Source: Lachnospiraceae bacterium A2
Lineage (GTDB): Bacteria > Bacillota > Clostridia > Lachnospirales > Lachnospiraceae
Assembly: GCA_000403315.2 (NCBI GenBank)
Contig: KE159636.1
Span: 2,312,332-2,376,331 of the forward strand
Length of the DNA: 64,000 nt
Direction: 5' to 3'
Each line of letters begins with the position of its first letter. Within the stretch, counting starts at the first letter, position 1. A program made the translations under genes and the position numbers. Positions 34,506 to 42,938 of this stretch are shown here, in pieces. Below the pieces are notes generated by a model. That model saw nothing but the letters and a program-made list of their open reading frames with translations. It had not been told where the DNA came from and made no database searches.

Positions 34506-35781
34506 CGGGAGCAAGGTCAATGACGTGCTTTTCTGTGAGGATTTCCTCGCAGGACACCCTATGAAGTGCATACACGGCACTTTTTTTGACATAAACGGGG
34601 CAGTCGGTGATGCGGAGCAGATTAAGGCGGAGATATATTACAAGATTGCGCCTTATGTCACATCAGGCATCGCAAAAAAGGCTACATCACTCCTTGATGC
34701 GCTGCGGATCAGGAGCTACTCGCCGCCGCTGCCGTTCCAGACAGACCGTATCCATGTGGCAAACGGCACATACTTTTTATCAAAGGGCTTCTCTGCGCAG
34801 AAAGAATTCTGCATGAACAGGCTTCCCGTAAGGTATGCGCCTGATGCGCCGGAACCGTCACGCTGGCTTGCCTTTCTTGGGCAGCTATTAGTGCCGGAGG
34901 ATATTATCACGTTGCAGGAGTTTATGGGATATGTTCTGTTACCTACGACAAAAGGGCAGAAAATGATGATTATCATAGGCAAAGGCGGGGAGGGCAAGTC
35001 ACGCATCGGCAGGGTGCTTCGTGCTTTGCTCGGTGACAGTATGAACACAGGCAGCATACAGAAAGTGGAGGTTGACCGCTTCGCACGGGCAGACCTTGAG
35101 TGGAAACTTTTGATGCTTGATGATGACATGAAGCTGGAGGCACTGCCGCAGACGAACAATATCAAGTCCATAGTGACACTGGAAGATAAAACGGATTTGG
35201 AACGCAAGGGAAAGCAGAGTGAACAGGGTTATTTATGCGTGAGGTTTATCTGTTTCGGGAATGGAAACCTCGGTTCACTGTATGACCGTTCCTACGGCTT
35301 TTTCCGCAGGCAGATAGTCCTCACCGTAAAGGAGCGGGAGCCGGATAGGAAAGATGATCCGTTTCTCGGCGAAAAATTGATTGCTGAAGCGGAGGGCATT
35401 TTCTTATGGTGTCTTGAGGGGCTGCACCGACTGATTGATAACGGATACCGTTTCACCATAAGCCAGAGGGCGGAGGACAACCTGACAAAAGCCATGCAGG
35501 ACGGGAACAACATCATTGTATTCATGCAGTCGGAAGGGTATATCAGGCTTGAGAAAGGCACACACGCCACGTCAAAGCAGCTTTACGGCGCATACAGCCA
35601 GTGGTGTGAGGACAACCTCGAAAAGAAGCTGGGGGAGCGCAGTTTTTCCAATTACCTGCGGCAGAACGAGAAGCAGTACGGGCTTGACTATACCCATAAT
35701 ATCGCACTCGGCTCCGGCAAGACCGCAAGGGGATTTAAAGGTATCCATGTAAAGGTGAGGACAGGGGAGAACGGGCATTAA
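34405..35781 (+). CDS. P4/D5-type replication helicase (SF3)
   Basis: The 458-residue protein has Walker A IGKGGEGKSRIG at about residue 192, then LLMLDDDMKLEA as Walker B and a motif C region with FICFGNGNL. This fits the phage/plasmid primase P4-family SF3 helicases. A C-terminal winged-helix-like segment (SNYLRQNEKQYG) may bind DNA. TTG 34405 starts inside the CHC2 gene with GAGAGGAAGTG upstream. It is not closely similar to the VapE-like gene at 16020, although both follow the same kind of CHC2 gene. Confidence 0.8.
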   Translation: MKEDWNSVPPEQRAALEKTMDRMEQASQPETWFDGSKVNDVLFCEDFLAGHPMKCIHGTFFDINGAVGDAEQIKAEIYYKIAPYVTSGIAKKATSLLDALRIRSYSPPLPFQTDRIHVANGTYFLSKGFSAQKEFCMNRLPVRYAPDAPEPSRWLAFLGQLLVPEDIITLQEFMGYVLLPTTKGQKMMIIIGKGGEGKSRIGRVLRALLGDSMNTGSIQKVEVDRFARADLEWKLLMLDDDMKLEALPQTNNIKSIVTLEDKTDLERKGKQSEQGYLCVRFICFGNGNLGSLYDRSYGFFRRQIVLTVKEREPDRKDDPFLGEKLIAEAEGIFLWCLEGLHRLIDNGYRFTISQRAEDNLTKAMQDGNNIIVFMQSEGYIRLEKGTHATSKQLYGAYSQWCEDNLEKKLGERSFSNYLRQNEKQYGLDYTHNIALGSGKTARGFKGIHVKVRTGENGH

Positions 35782-36049
35782 GACGCAAAAGACGCAAAGA
35801 CGGGCAAAATACGAAATCCTTTTATATATATACATACGCCTGTGCCAGCCCTATTTTATCTGTATAAATATTTTTTAAATTTAAACTTGGAAAATAAGTG
35901 CCTTAGCGTCTAAAGATAGGAAATACAAGGCTTTGGGGGCGTTTTAGAAGCGTCTTTATTGCGTCCTTTTAAAGCGTCTGATACCCGGCAGAGGGAATTT
36001 AACACCTTGCCGGGCTTTTATTTCGCAGGGCAGGACGCAGAGAGCGTCT
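35781..36049. other. Iteron-like region, candidate replication origin of the element
   Basis: GCGTCT or its complement recurs: AGACGC at 35781 and 35790, GCGTCT at 35906, 35950, 35974 and 36044, plus near-copies at 35799, 35961 and 36033. The two 12-bp units (A/G)AGCGTCTGATA at 35972 and 36042 are nearly identical. An A/T-only tract (about 35850-35885) lies between the two orientations. The region directly follows the helicase gene. Confidence 0.5.
35984..36020 (+). terminator. Terminator within the iteron-like region
   Basis: CCCGGCAGAGG and CCTTGCCGGG form a hairpin followed by CTTTTATTT. Confidence 0.65.
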
Positions 36050-36077
36050 GATATTGGATTGATTGGAGGGAATATAT

Positions 36078-36272
36078 TTGAATAAAGCGAAACTGATAGT
36101 GACGAGGGTATTTGACAGCGAGCGCACACCGCAGGATGCGTTTGTGAGGGCGATATTAAATTCAGATAAATACGAAAAAACCTTGCAGGTTCCGGGCAGT
36201 GAAAGTATAATAGAGGGCAGAGGGCTTATCTGCATTCAACCGGATTCGGACGAAGAAGGGAGAACAGGATGA
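36078..36272 (+). CDS. Small protein translationally coupled to the recombinase
   Basis: The 64-residue product starts at TTG 36078 after TGGAGGG and ends in an ATGA overlap with the recombinase start. It has a beta-strand start (AKLIVTRVFDSERTPQDAF) and a C-terminal GSESIIEGRGLICIQP. It occupies the same position as the small gene at 17721 but is not obviously similar. It may act with the recombinase, for instance as a directionality factor; this is inference. Confidence 0.55.
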   Translation: MNKAKLIVTRVFDSERTPQDAFVRAILNSDKYEKTLQVPGSESIIEGRGLICIQPDSDEEGRTG

Positions 36273-37900
36273 GCAGGACAACATACAGAGACACACCAAA
36301 GGCGGGGCTTTATACCCGGTTATCGGTTGACGATGGCTACGTTGACCGTGAGAGCAATTCCATAACAAGCCAGAAGCAGATGCTGACACAGTTTGCGGAA
36401 TACCACGGCATAGAGATTGTCGAAACCTACGTTGATGACGGATGGAGCGGTACGAATTTTGAAAGACCGGATTTTAAACGCATGATTGCGGATATTGAAA
36501 GCGGGAAAATCAACACGGTCATCACAAAAGACCTCTCACGCCTGGGGCGTGACTATTTGCAGACAGGGTATTACACTGATATGTATTTCCCCAGCAAGAG
36601 GGTACGCTACATAGCAATCAGCGACGGTATCGACACAAGCACTGGATATAACGAAATGGCTCCATTCAAGAACTTATTTAATGATTTTTATGCCCGTGAC
36701 ATATCCAAGAAAATCCGCAGCACCCTTACCACTAAGGCAAGGGCGGGCATCTACCACAGCACAGTGCCGCCGTTCGGCTACAGGAAATCGCCTGCCGACA
36801 GCCATATGCTGCTGCGTGACGAGGAAACAGCGCCGATTGTCATCAAGATGTACGAACTGTCCGCATCGGGCAGGGGGCCGGCAGCAATCGCCAACTATCT
36901 GAGGGCGGAAAAGATACCGATTCCGGCATACTGGCACCATGTACGGGGCGAGAGGGCATGGCAGGGCTACAAGGGCGAGGGGAATGCGGCAAACTACCGC
37001 TGGTTTGACACAACGGTGCGTTCCATTCTCCAGCATGAGGTCTATATCGGAAACCTTGTGGCGCAGAGGCAGACACACATCTTCAAAGTCGGCAAATCCT
37101 TTGTAAGACCGAGGGAGGAATGGGTGGTTGTCGAGGACGTGTTTGAGCCGATTGTGGAGAGGGAGCTGTGGGAGAGGGTGCAGGAAAGTTTCGCCAATCC
37201 CACAAGGTCACGCAAGCGGACAGGGAAAGCGAGCATCTTTTCGGGAATGGTATTCTGCGATACCTGCAACCGGCGCATATCCTTTGTGCCGGAGAGGGCG
37301 GAGAAGATTTATGTAGGCTCCTGCATGGAATACCGAAAGATTGGCAGGCAGGGATGCACGCCGCACCGTATCTACGAACAGGATTTGCATGATGCAGTCT
37401 TAAAGGACATACGGGAGTGGGCAAAGCTGGCGCTGAAGGACGAGAAGGCAGTCCTTGACAAAGTTATGGAGCATGAAAACAAGAACAAGACTGACGCTGG
37501 CACAGTTATTGAGAAAAAGTTTTCCCTTGAAAAGCGTCTGGGGGAGGTCGAGAAAGTCATTGCCAAACTCTATGAGGATTATGCTTTAGGCAAGGCAGGG
37601 GCGGACGAGATTGACTTACTCCTGCCAAAGTACCGGAAGGAACAGGGGGAACTGAAAGCACAGCTTGCGCTGTTCGAGGAAGAAAACAGCGAACGGAGGG
37701 AAACAGCACAGAACGCTGAAAAGTGGGTTGCGCTGATCCGCCAGTACAATGACCTGCAGGAACTGACGGCAGGCATCATAAGGGAACTGATTACTAAAAT
37801 CTATGTGGGCGATGTCCGCAAGGTTGACGGTGAGAAAGTCCAGTCTATCGAAATTCATTACCGTTTCATCGGCAGTCTGTCGGATGGGGCGGGGAAATAA
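36269..37900 (+). CDS. Large serine recombinase of the maff2-inserted element
   Basis: The 543-residue protein has a resolvase domain with GLYTRLSVDDG (Ser19 nucleophile) and TKDLSRLGRD. A recombinase domain with a long insertion follows, then a zinc ribbon (CDTCNR...C), a coiled coil, and the KVDGEKVQSIEIHYRFIG end typical of TnpX-like enzymes. It lies 71 bp from the right junction of the 12-kb element, so it is the obvious enzyme for its integration into maff2. The frame is complete. Confidence 0.9.
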   Translation: MSRTTYRDTPKAGLYTRLSVDDGYVDRESNSITSQKQMLTQFAEYHGIEIVETYVDDGWSGTNFERPDFKRMIADIESGKINTVITKDLSRLGRDYLQTGYYTDMYFPSKRVRYIAISDGIDTSTGYNEMAPFKNLFNDFYARDISKKIRSTLTTKARAGIYHSTVPPFGYRKSPADSHMLLRDEETAPIVIKMYELSASGRGPAAIANYLRAEKIPIPAYWHHVRGERAWQGYKGEGNAANYRWFDTTVRSILQHEVYIGNLVAQRQTHIFKVGKSFVRPREEWVVVEDVFEPIVERELWERVQESFANPTRSRKRTGKASIFSGMVFCDTCNRRISFVPERAEKIYVGSCMEYRKIGRQGCTPHRIYEQDLHDAVLKDIREWAKLALKDEKAVLDKVMEHENKNKTDAGTVIEKKFSLEKRLGEVEKVIAKLYEDYALGKAGADEIDLLLPKYRKEQGELKAQLALFEEENSERRETAQNAEKWVALIRQYNDLQELTAGIIRELITKIYVGDVRKVDGEKVQSIEIHYRFIGSLSDGAGK

Positions 37901-37967
37901 CAATTCTTAAATAAAAATCCCAATTTACAGAACAATTCCGCTGTAAATATCACTTTATTCGGTGTTT

Positions 37968-38083
37968 ACAGGATTGAAAACGGTTGTCACAGCCATCGGC
38001 GCAGGCGTGGCAGTATGGGGCGTGATTAACTTACTTGAGGGTTATGGAAATGATAACCCGGGCGCGAATGCTCATGTGCGGTA
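37968..38083 (+). pseudogene. 3' part of maff2, right junction of the 12-kb element
   Basis: In frame: TGLKTVVTAIGAG, then AVWGVINLLEGYGNDNPGAN, the Maff2 core. It follows the first 10 codons left at 25804-25833. The end AHVR before TAA 38083 does not fit the usual continuation (a glycine-rich second helix), so a second break lies near 38070. Confidence 0.8.
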
Positions 38084-38150
38084 AAGTATCATAGGAAAAC
38101 TTTGTCGAATTGACAGCCGCCCCGCTATGCCGAATTAAGAAATATGTCTC

Positions 38151-38179
38151 TTGAAAGCCGGTTCCTATTATGCTATACT
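38151..38179 (+). promoter_or_regulatory. Promoter for the gene at 38264
   Basis: TTGAAA, a 17-base spacer and TATACT. The start codon is 85 bases downstream. Confidence 0.6.
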
Positions 38180-38263
38180 TTTCAGAACAAACCGATAAAT
38201 CGGAAGCGTCAGAACCGGCAATGGAACTATCAGCAGATATTGATGAACAGATGGAGGTATGAC

Positions 38264-38785
38264 ATGGAAATCGCCAAAAAGACGCTGCAAATGGTTAGAG
38301 AGCATTTGCCTCCTTCGGGAACAAAAATAGGGGAGTATGTTTTTTTAGGTTCTGATGATTTATGGATTGGAACAGTAGGATCATTGCGCCCATTTGTGAC
38401 TGTTGCGGAGGATCGCTGGCCTATGGGCGGTGGGTTTCTCCTTATTGTGATGATAGATGGCCCAGTTTATATTGCTGAATTGGATTCCAACGATACGGCG
38501 GCAAAGCTAGATGATTACAACACCTTGGATTTGCGGCAGGATAATTTGGTAGATTACTGTGCTACTGATTTTCCAAAGTTTATGGAAATCATGAGACTAT
38601 ATACAATAGCTTTAGAAACCACCCCCAATCCCGATGATGTATTTGACGAGAAAGGCTATGAAAGATTAGAGAAAGCGGGAACGATGCTTCGGCAGCAGAT
38701 TGAAAAGATTGACTCCAAGGCAGTTGAAGATATGAACGGCTTTTGGAGTACCATGATTGAGGAGTTTGGATCTGGTATGTGGTGA
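38264..38785 (+). CDS. Uncharacterised soluble protein
   Basis: The 173-residue acidic protein has a beta-rich centre (IGEYVFLGSDDLWIGTVGSLRPF, GGFLLIVMIDGPVYIAELD) and helical ends. ATGGAGGTATGAC precedes ATG 38264. The pattern of a small mixed protein with its own promoter in a mobile region could fit an immunity or SUKH-like protein, but I cannot support that. No membrane segment or catalytic motif is seen. Confidence 0.55.
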   Translation: MEIAKKTLQMVREHLPPSGTKIGEYVFLGSDDLWIGTVGSLRPFVTVAEDRWPMGGGFLLIVMIDGPVYIAELDSNDTAAKLDDYNTLDLRQDNLVDYCATDFPKFMEIMRLYTIALETTPNPDDVFDEKGYERLEKAGTMLRQQIEKIDSKAVEDMNGFWSTMIEEFGSGMW

Positions 38786-38921
38786 GCCTGTCAAAAAACA
38801 TATTCATATAAAGGTTGCTTACAGATTCCAGTTTGTCGGTGCCTTCCTGTAACGTGAGAGCAAGTATCGACCCGTGGCCCAAATTTCGCTCCGCTCATTT
38901 GTTCCCCTGGTCTGCTACTTG

Positions 38922-39074
38922 TTGGGGTTGCCACCCCAAACCCGCCTTTAACCGGCGCTTCGCGCCGGTGTTGTGGCGCAGCCGCGCCACAAAAATCCGT
39001 CAGCCTCGCCCGTTGCGATCTCGCCTGACCGGGCGGAAATCGGAGGCCGTTTCCGCAATCGCCGCAGAGCGGCG
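38922..39074. other. oriT-like cluster of GC-rich hairpins
   Basis: Four inverted repeats follow each other: TTGGGG TTGCCA CCCCAA (38922-38939), ACCGGCGC TTC GCGCCGGT (38951-38969), TTGTGGCGC AGCC GCGCCACAA (38971-38992), and CGCCGC AGA GCGGCG (39060-39074). The block is far more GC-rich than its surroundings and lies upstream of a mobC remnant, so it is probably the transfer origin of another mobilizable element. No gene is seen in 38786-39406 apart from the leader below. Confidence 0.55.
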
Positions 39075-39161
39075 CACCCGCCGGAACAGTACACCCGCTT
39101 TGCGTCTGCACTGTTCTATCGGGTCAGAAAGGGATACGACAAAAGTAGACACCAAAACGCA

Positions 39162-39190
39162 TTGACAATGCTTTTCGTTCGTCCTATAAT
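39162..39190 (+). promoter_or_regulatory. Consensus promoter upstream of the mobC remnant
   Basis: TTGACA, a 17-base spacer and TATAAT: perfect consensus in both boxes. Confidence 0.85.
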
Positions 39191-39200
39191 AGTCTTGACG

Positions 39201-39275
39201 ATGAGCGATGTAAGAAGTGAATATTGAAAAAATCCCTTGCACCCAGACGGTCTTGACCGCCTGGGTGCATTGTGT
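39201..39275 (+). promoter_or_regulatory. Leader with 8-codon ORF and attenuator-like hairpin
   Basis: About 10 bases after the promoter an 8-residue ORF (MSDVRSEY, 39201-39227) is followed by a 14-bp stem with one mismatch (TGCACCCAG-CGGTC / GACCG-CTGGGTGCA, 39238-39269) and TTGTGTTTT. It resembles a short-leader attenuator or the terminator of a small RNA. Confidence 0.5.
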
Positions 39276-39406
39276 TTTCCAAGCCTGATGTTCCCTTCCA
39301 GTCGCGTAACAGACCGCCCATGACAACTGAATATGGAAAACTTGAAAAGTGTATAATGGGCGAATTATACCCAAACGGGAATTTTGAAACAGGGGGTAAA
39401 AGTTTA

Positions 39407-39604
39407 TTGTCCAAACGCTACAACACGCCCCACCGCGACCGCATCATCAAGACCCGTGTCACCGAGGAAGAACACGCCGACTTTATGGAGCGCCTGACCG
39501 CATACGGCATGAGCCAGTCCGAGTTTATCCGGCAGGCCATCACCGGCGCGACCGTCAAGCCCATCATCACCGTTTCCCTCGTCAATGATGGTGTTAGTAT
39601 ATAA
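39407..39604 (+). pseudogene. MobC-family protein, 3' truncated by IS3
   Basis: TTG 39407 follows AGGGGGTAAAAG. The frame encodes SKRYNTPHRDRIIKTRVTEE, SQSEFIRQAI and KPIITVS, the ribbon-helix-helix N-terminal half of MobC-like relaxosome proteins. Similarity ends at about 39590, where the IS3-family element begins; the NLNQIA helix segment is missing. With the hairpin cluster upstream this is the left edge of a third mobilization module. Confidence 0.7.
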
Positions 39605-39667
39605 GTGTGGACAGAAAAAGTTGAACAACTTATACTATCAAGTGAAAGAGCAAAGGAGATGTTCAAA

Positions 39668-39958
39668 ATGGCAAAAAACCAAAAATCTTACACTCTGGAA
39701 TATAAACAGCAGATCGTGGATCTGTACAATGCCGGAGGAACCTCGTATCCACAACTGGAGCGTGAATATGGCGTAAATCGGAGTACTATCAGTGGGTGGG
39801 TAAAGCAGCTTTCCCCAATCAAAGTATCGGGGGAGGAAACGGTTACCCTCAGGGAGTATAAGGCTCTCCAGAAAGAGAACCAGCGTCTTAAGACTGAGAA
39901 TGAAATATTAAAAAAAGCGACCGCCATATTCGCAAAAGAACAACAGCCGAAATTGTGA
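39668..39958 (+). CDS. IS3 orfA (HTH protein)
   Basis: The 96-residue protein has the IS3 InsE-type HTH: YTLEYKQQIVDLYNAGGTSYPQL and VNRSTISGWVKQL. A leucine zipper (LREYKALQKENQRLKTENEI) follows. ATG 39668 has AAGGAG upstream. It overlaps orfB by 4 bases in another frame. In IS3 elements orfA and orfB are usually joined by -1 frameshifting into one transposase; an A-rich stretch (TTAAAAAAAG near 39908) is the candidate slip site. Confidence 0.88.
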   Translation: MAKNQKSYTLEYKQQIVDLYNAGGTSYPQLEREYGVNRSTISGWVKQLSPIKVSGEETVTLREYKALQKENQRLKTENEILKKATAIFAKEQQPKL

Positions 39959-40821
39959 CTTTTATCCAGAACAACCTGGCCGATTACTCTGTATCCCAGC
40001 TTTGTAGTGCCTTGAAATTCCCAAGGAGTACTTATTACAAGGCCCTGGTTCGTGTACCTTCAAATAAGCAAAAGGAGTTTGAAGAATTCGGCCGGAAAGT
40101 GAAACAGGCATATGAGGACTCAAAACAGAGATATGGGGCTGTCAAAATATGCCGCATACTGAATGGTAATGGTACACCTTGCAGTGTCAAGCGGGTGCAG
40201 AGGCATATGGCAGAGCAGGGGCTGTGCTCTGTTGTAGTAAGGAAGTACAACCACCGTGCCAATCATGGCAGCATTCCAGATAATAAGGTAAATATTTTGA
40301 AGCGTGATTTTGAAACGGAGACCATCAACCAAAAATGGTGTACGGACATTACTTACATCCATGTTCAGAAAGAAGGATGGACCTATCTGGCGTCTGTTAT
40401 GGATCTATGCAGCCGCAAGATCATCGGGTATGCCTATGGAACATCTATGACGGCGGAACTGGCAGTCCAGGCAGTAAAGAATGCGTGCCTGAATGTCGCG
40501 GATACAGAGGGGATTATCTTGCACAGCGACCTTGGAAGCCAGTACACAGGCCAGGTATTTGAAAACTACTTGGCCAGCAGGGGAATCCTACATTCTTTCA
40601 GCCGTAAGGGAAATCCATATGACAATGCCTGTATTGAGTCATTCCATTCCGTGCTGAAAAAGGAAGAAATCTATCTCCATACCTATCAGGATTCAGCGGA
40701 AGCCCGCAGAGCAATCTTTGAATACATAGAGGGCTGGTATAACCGTAAAAGAATACACAGTGCTATTGGTTATATGACACCCCAACAAAAGGAGGATGAG
40801 GAACTTAAAAAAGCAGCATAA
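39955..40821 (+). CDS. IS3 orfB (DDE integrase core)
   Basis: The 288-residue protein has the rve integrase core: WCTDITYIHVQKEGWTYL (first D), ILHSDLGSQYTGQVFENYL (second D) and DNACIESFHSVLKKEE (catalytic E), plus the N-terminal HTH_21 domain (YGAVKICRIL). It is intact. The start overlaps the end of orfA, so expression is probably by programmed frameshift rather than a separate start. The 255 bases after it show no supported gene. Confidence 0.9.
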   Translation: MTFIQNNLADYSVSQLCSALKFPRSTYYKALVRVPSNKQKEFEEFGRKVKQAYEDSKQRYGAVKICRILNGNGTPCSVKRVQRHMAEQGLCSVVVRKYNHRANHGSIPDNKVNILKRDFETETINQKWCTDITYIHVQKEGWTYLASVMDLCSRKIIGYAYGTSMTAELAVQAVKNACLNVADTEGIILHSDLGSQYTGQVFENYLASRGILHSFSRKGNPYDNACIESFHSVLKKEEIYLHTYQDSAEARRAIFEYIEGWYNRKRIHSAIGYMTPQQKEDEELKKAA

Positions 40822-41099
40822 CCTTTCGACTTTTTTTGTCTAAAGTATTGACATAGATCCAGCCCACACTTTATCTCCATAATAATACAAGAATTCATAG
40901 ACAAAATGCCCTATTTTTACAGTCTAACCCCATTTCAAGTGAGAGATGCTTTCCAAGAGTTCTGTTACAGTCACCTAAAAGATAGGTTACAAAGCATATG
41001 CTATAAAATCTATATCTTTTGATTTACTCATTTTATATACATTTTATGGAGATTAAATATCCTGAAGATAATTTATTGGAACTATTTCCTGTTTATTTC

Positions 41100-41816
41100 T
41101 CATTTCCAATATTTCTGAACCCACGCTTCTGCATCGTTTTCTTCAAGTTTATATTTGCCTGCAACCTTTTTTATGGTTTCTGAAACAGGCAAACCTATTT
41201 CTTGGCACATCTCAATCGCTGAAATCATAGCTGCTTTTTTTGCGGCTTCTTCTTTCTCACTCTCCACATAAGCACGCAGAACCTGTTCTTCATCAAACAA
41301 TGTCATCATCATGTCAACAACCTCCTTTTCCCTGCTCGATAAATATTCTTTCAGAACATCCCTGTCTTTACAGATGTTGATGGTATTGGTAACTGCTTCC
41401 CTGGTTCGTCCATATAATTTCACCTGCTCGTCATATACTTTTGTAAAGGCGACATACTGGCTGATAATATCATTGTCCTTGCCATCGTATATCATTTTCA
41501 CCTTTACATCAATAGCGCATTTTTCCCCGCCCCAAAATTCTTCTGAAAGGGAGACATATTCGGGTTTGCTTACCCGTTTTCCGGTGAATATCACATATAA
41601 TTCGGCTTTAGGCAACTTTACTTTTTTACTGCCGTAAAGATTATCGTTCCTGCGTTCAAAATACTCATGATAGGACTGCACCAGATACATCAATGCTCCG
41701 ATTATGATATTCATCGTCCATGTGGTCTGAGCCTCCGTCAGAATCATAATTTTGTCCCCTACTGTGAAGCCAAGGTCATTATAGCAGGAATCTACTAATA
41801 TACTCAAACTTCGCAC
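41100..41816 (-). pseudogene. PD-(D/E)XK putative transposase/nuclease, N-terminally truncated
   Basis: The 238-residue frame begins in the nuclease core (YNDLGFTVGDKIMILTEAQTTW, where E-x-Q fits the E-x-K/Q of the fold). It continues through YLVQSYHEYFERR, KLPKAELYVIFTG and the REKEVVDMMMTLFDEEQ segment of the Rpn/PDDEXK family transposases common in Clostridia. The usual N-terminal 60 or so residues are absent; the frame starts next to the truncated IS at 41830. It is probably inactive. Confidence 0.6.
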
Positions 41817-41938
41817 TTGAATAAGTACCTATGCACCTTGAAAATTCAATAATAACTGGCATAAAAATAGCATGAAACCGTCTGGTTTTGATATAATTGA
41901 GTTGTTCAGAAACAATCATATATCCGGAGGCTCATGCT

Positions 41939-42565
41939 ATGAATAAAAGTATAACACAAGACAATCAAAATGATAACCAGATTTCGAAATCTATCAGAAG
42001 ATTTTTTACACGGTTTCATCTTTCTTCTGCATTGAAAACTGCTAATGCCTACAAAAAGAAGGGAATTTCTGCAGCACTGATTTTTCAGTATCTGTTTCTT
42101 TTGATATTTTCAAACAGAAGTATGTATATGAACCTGCTGATTGGAAAAGACTCACCGGATTTTGCAAAAGATACGGTTTATCGTTTTATGAAAATGCTCC
42201 AGATCAACTGGGTTCGGTTCACAACGGTTTTATCCAGCCGAATCATTAGGGATGCCATTGCTCCACTTGATTCAGCAGACCGTGTCAACGTACTGATCAT
42301 TGACGATTCCATGTTTGAACGTAACCGTTCCAAAAAAGCGGAACTTCTTGCAAAGGTATATGACCATGCAAAACATTGTTATAAATTTGGTTTTCGCATG
42401 CTTACATTAGGCTGGTCAGATGGAAGCACTTTTCTCCCGGCCAACAGTATCCTTCTCTCCACCGAAAATAAAAAGAACAGAATCAATGAAGCAAAGGAAA
42501 CGGATAAAAGAACGGTTGGATATAAGCGCCGTATGCTTGCTGTCAAGAAAGGAGCGAAACAATAG
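41939..42565 (+). pseudogene. IS4-like transposase, C-terminus lost
   Basis: The frame encodes the N-terminal half of an IS4-type transposase: FHLSSALKTANAYKKKGIS, a first-acidic segment VNVLIIDDSMFERNRSKK, HCYKFGFRMLTLGWSDG and TVGYKRRML. ATG 41939 follows CCGGAGG. Similarity ends at about 42560, where the frame runs into the 3' end of the DUF3021 gene. The remaining acidic residues are missing. Confidence 0.75.
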
Positions 42566-42929
42566 CAACAATGATTATATAGCTGAATATGCCTATAAAA
42601 ATATGCTCAAACCATTGTCCTACCCATGCTAATGGCAAAATTCCAACAGTTAGCGAAACTAAATAGCCTACTTCTTGTTTTAATGGCTCAAGTTCAACAT
42701 TCTCGCTAAACAGATAAGCAATACCGCAGGCTAATCCAAGCCAAGTAAATGCGGTAATCTGAGCAATGGTCGCAAATAATTCATTGCTGTAATTGTTTGT
42801 TAAAGCAGGAAGAGCAAAATAGAAATCTCCTGTGTTCATCCGCAATGAAATTACGATTGAAAACAGCAAATATGCAAAACACCCAAGCAGAAAACCTACT
42901 GTTCCAAACTTCAATGCTTTCTTTTTCAA
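42543..42929 (-). CDS. DUF3021 membrane protein (3' end at a junction)
   Basis: The 128-residue protein has four hydrophobic helices (GTVGFLLGCFAYLLFSIVI, ITAFTWLGLACGIAYLF, YLVSLTVGILPLAWVGQW, IFIGIFSYIIIVAIVSLL). It is the usual DUF3021 partner of a LytTR regulator, encoded 9 bases downstream of it. Its last codons overlap the joined transposase remnant, so a few C-terminal residues may have been replaced. The pair probably senses or responds to membrane stress. Confidence 0.75.
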   Translation of the reverse strand: MKKKALKFGTVGFLLGCFAYLLFSIVISLRMNTGDFYFALPALTNNYSNELFATIAQITAFTWLGLACGIAYLFSENVELEPLKQEVGYLVSLTVGILPLAWVGQWFEHIFIGIFSYIIIVAIVSLLS

Positions 42930-42938
42930 AGTATCACC

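Larger units (their letters stand above)
25833..37972 (+). mobile_element. 12.1-kb integrative mobilizable element inserted in maff2
   Basis: The left junction is in maff2 after AACGG (25828-25832) and the right junction is at ACAGG (37968-37972). The serine recombinase gene ends 71 bp from the right junction. Contents: an accessory gene, a Van-like regulatory operon with ABC exporter, mobC with an oriT-like region, two HTH genes, a CHC2 protein, a P4-type helicase, iteron-like repeats and the recombinase. A relaxase gene is not visible, so mobilization would need one supplied in trans. The shared GG is the likely crossover dinucleotide. Confidence 0.75.
39606..40844 (+). mobile_element. IS3-family insertion sequence (approximate ends)
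   Basis: Two overlapping reading frames of the IS3 family lie between imperfect ends TGTGGACAGAAAAAGT (39606) and the complement of ACTTTTTTTGTCTAAA (ending about 40844). No target duplication can be defined. The insertion cut the mobC gene. The related fragment at 56433-56608 carries the same orfB segment. Confidence 0.75.

Noticed and set aside
35781..36049. CRISPR array
   Set aside because: The repeated unit is only 6-12 bp, irregularly spaced and in both orientations, with no cas genes nearby.
38815..39165. Overlapping 100-125 codon frames in the GC-rich region
   Set aside because: Open frames on both strands result from high GC; they cross the hairpin cluster and have no ribosome sites.
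40845..41099. Short frame after the IS3 element as a gene
   Set aside because: About 38 codons, no ribosome site and no recognised family.
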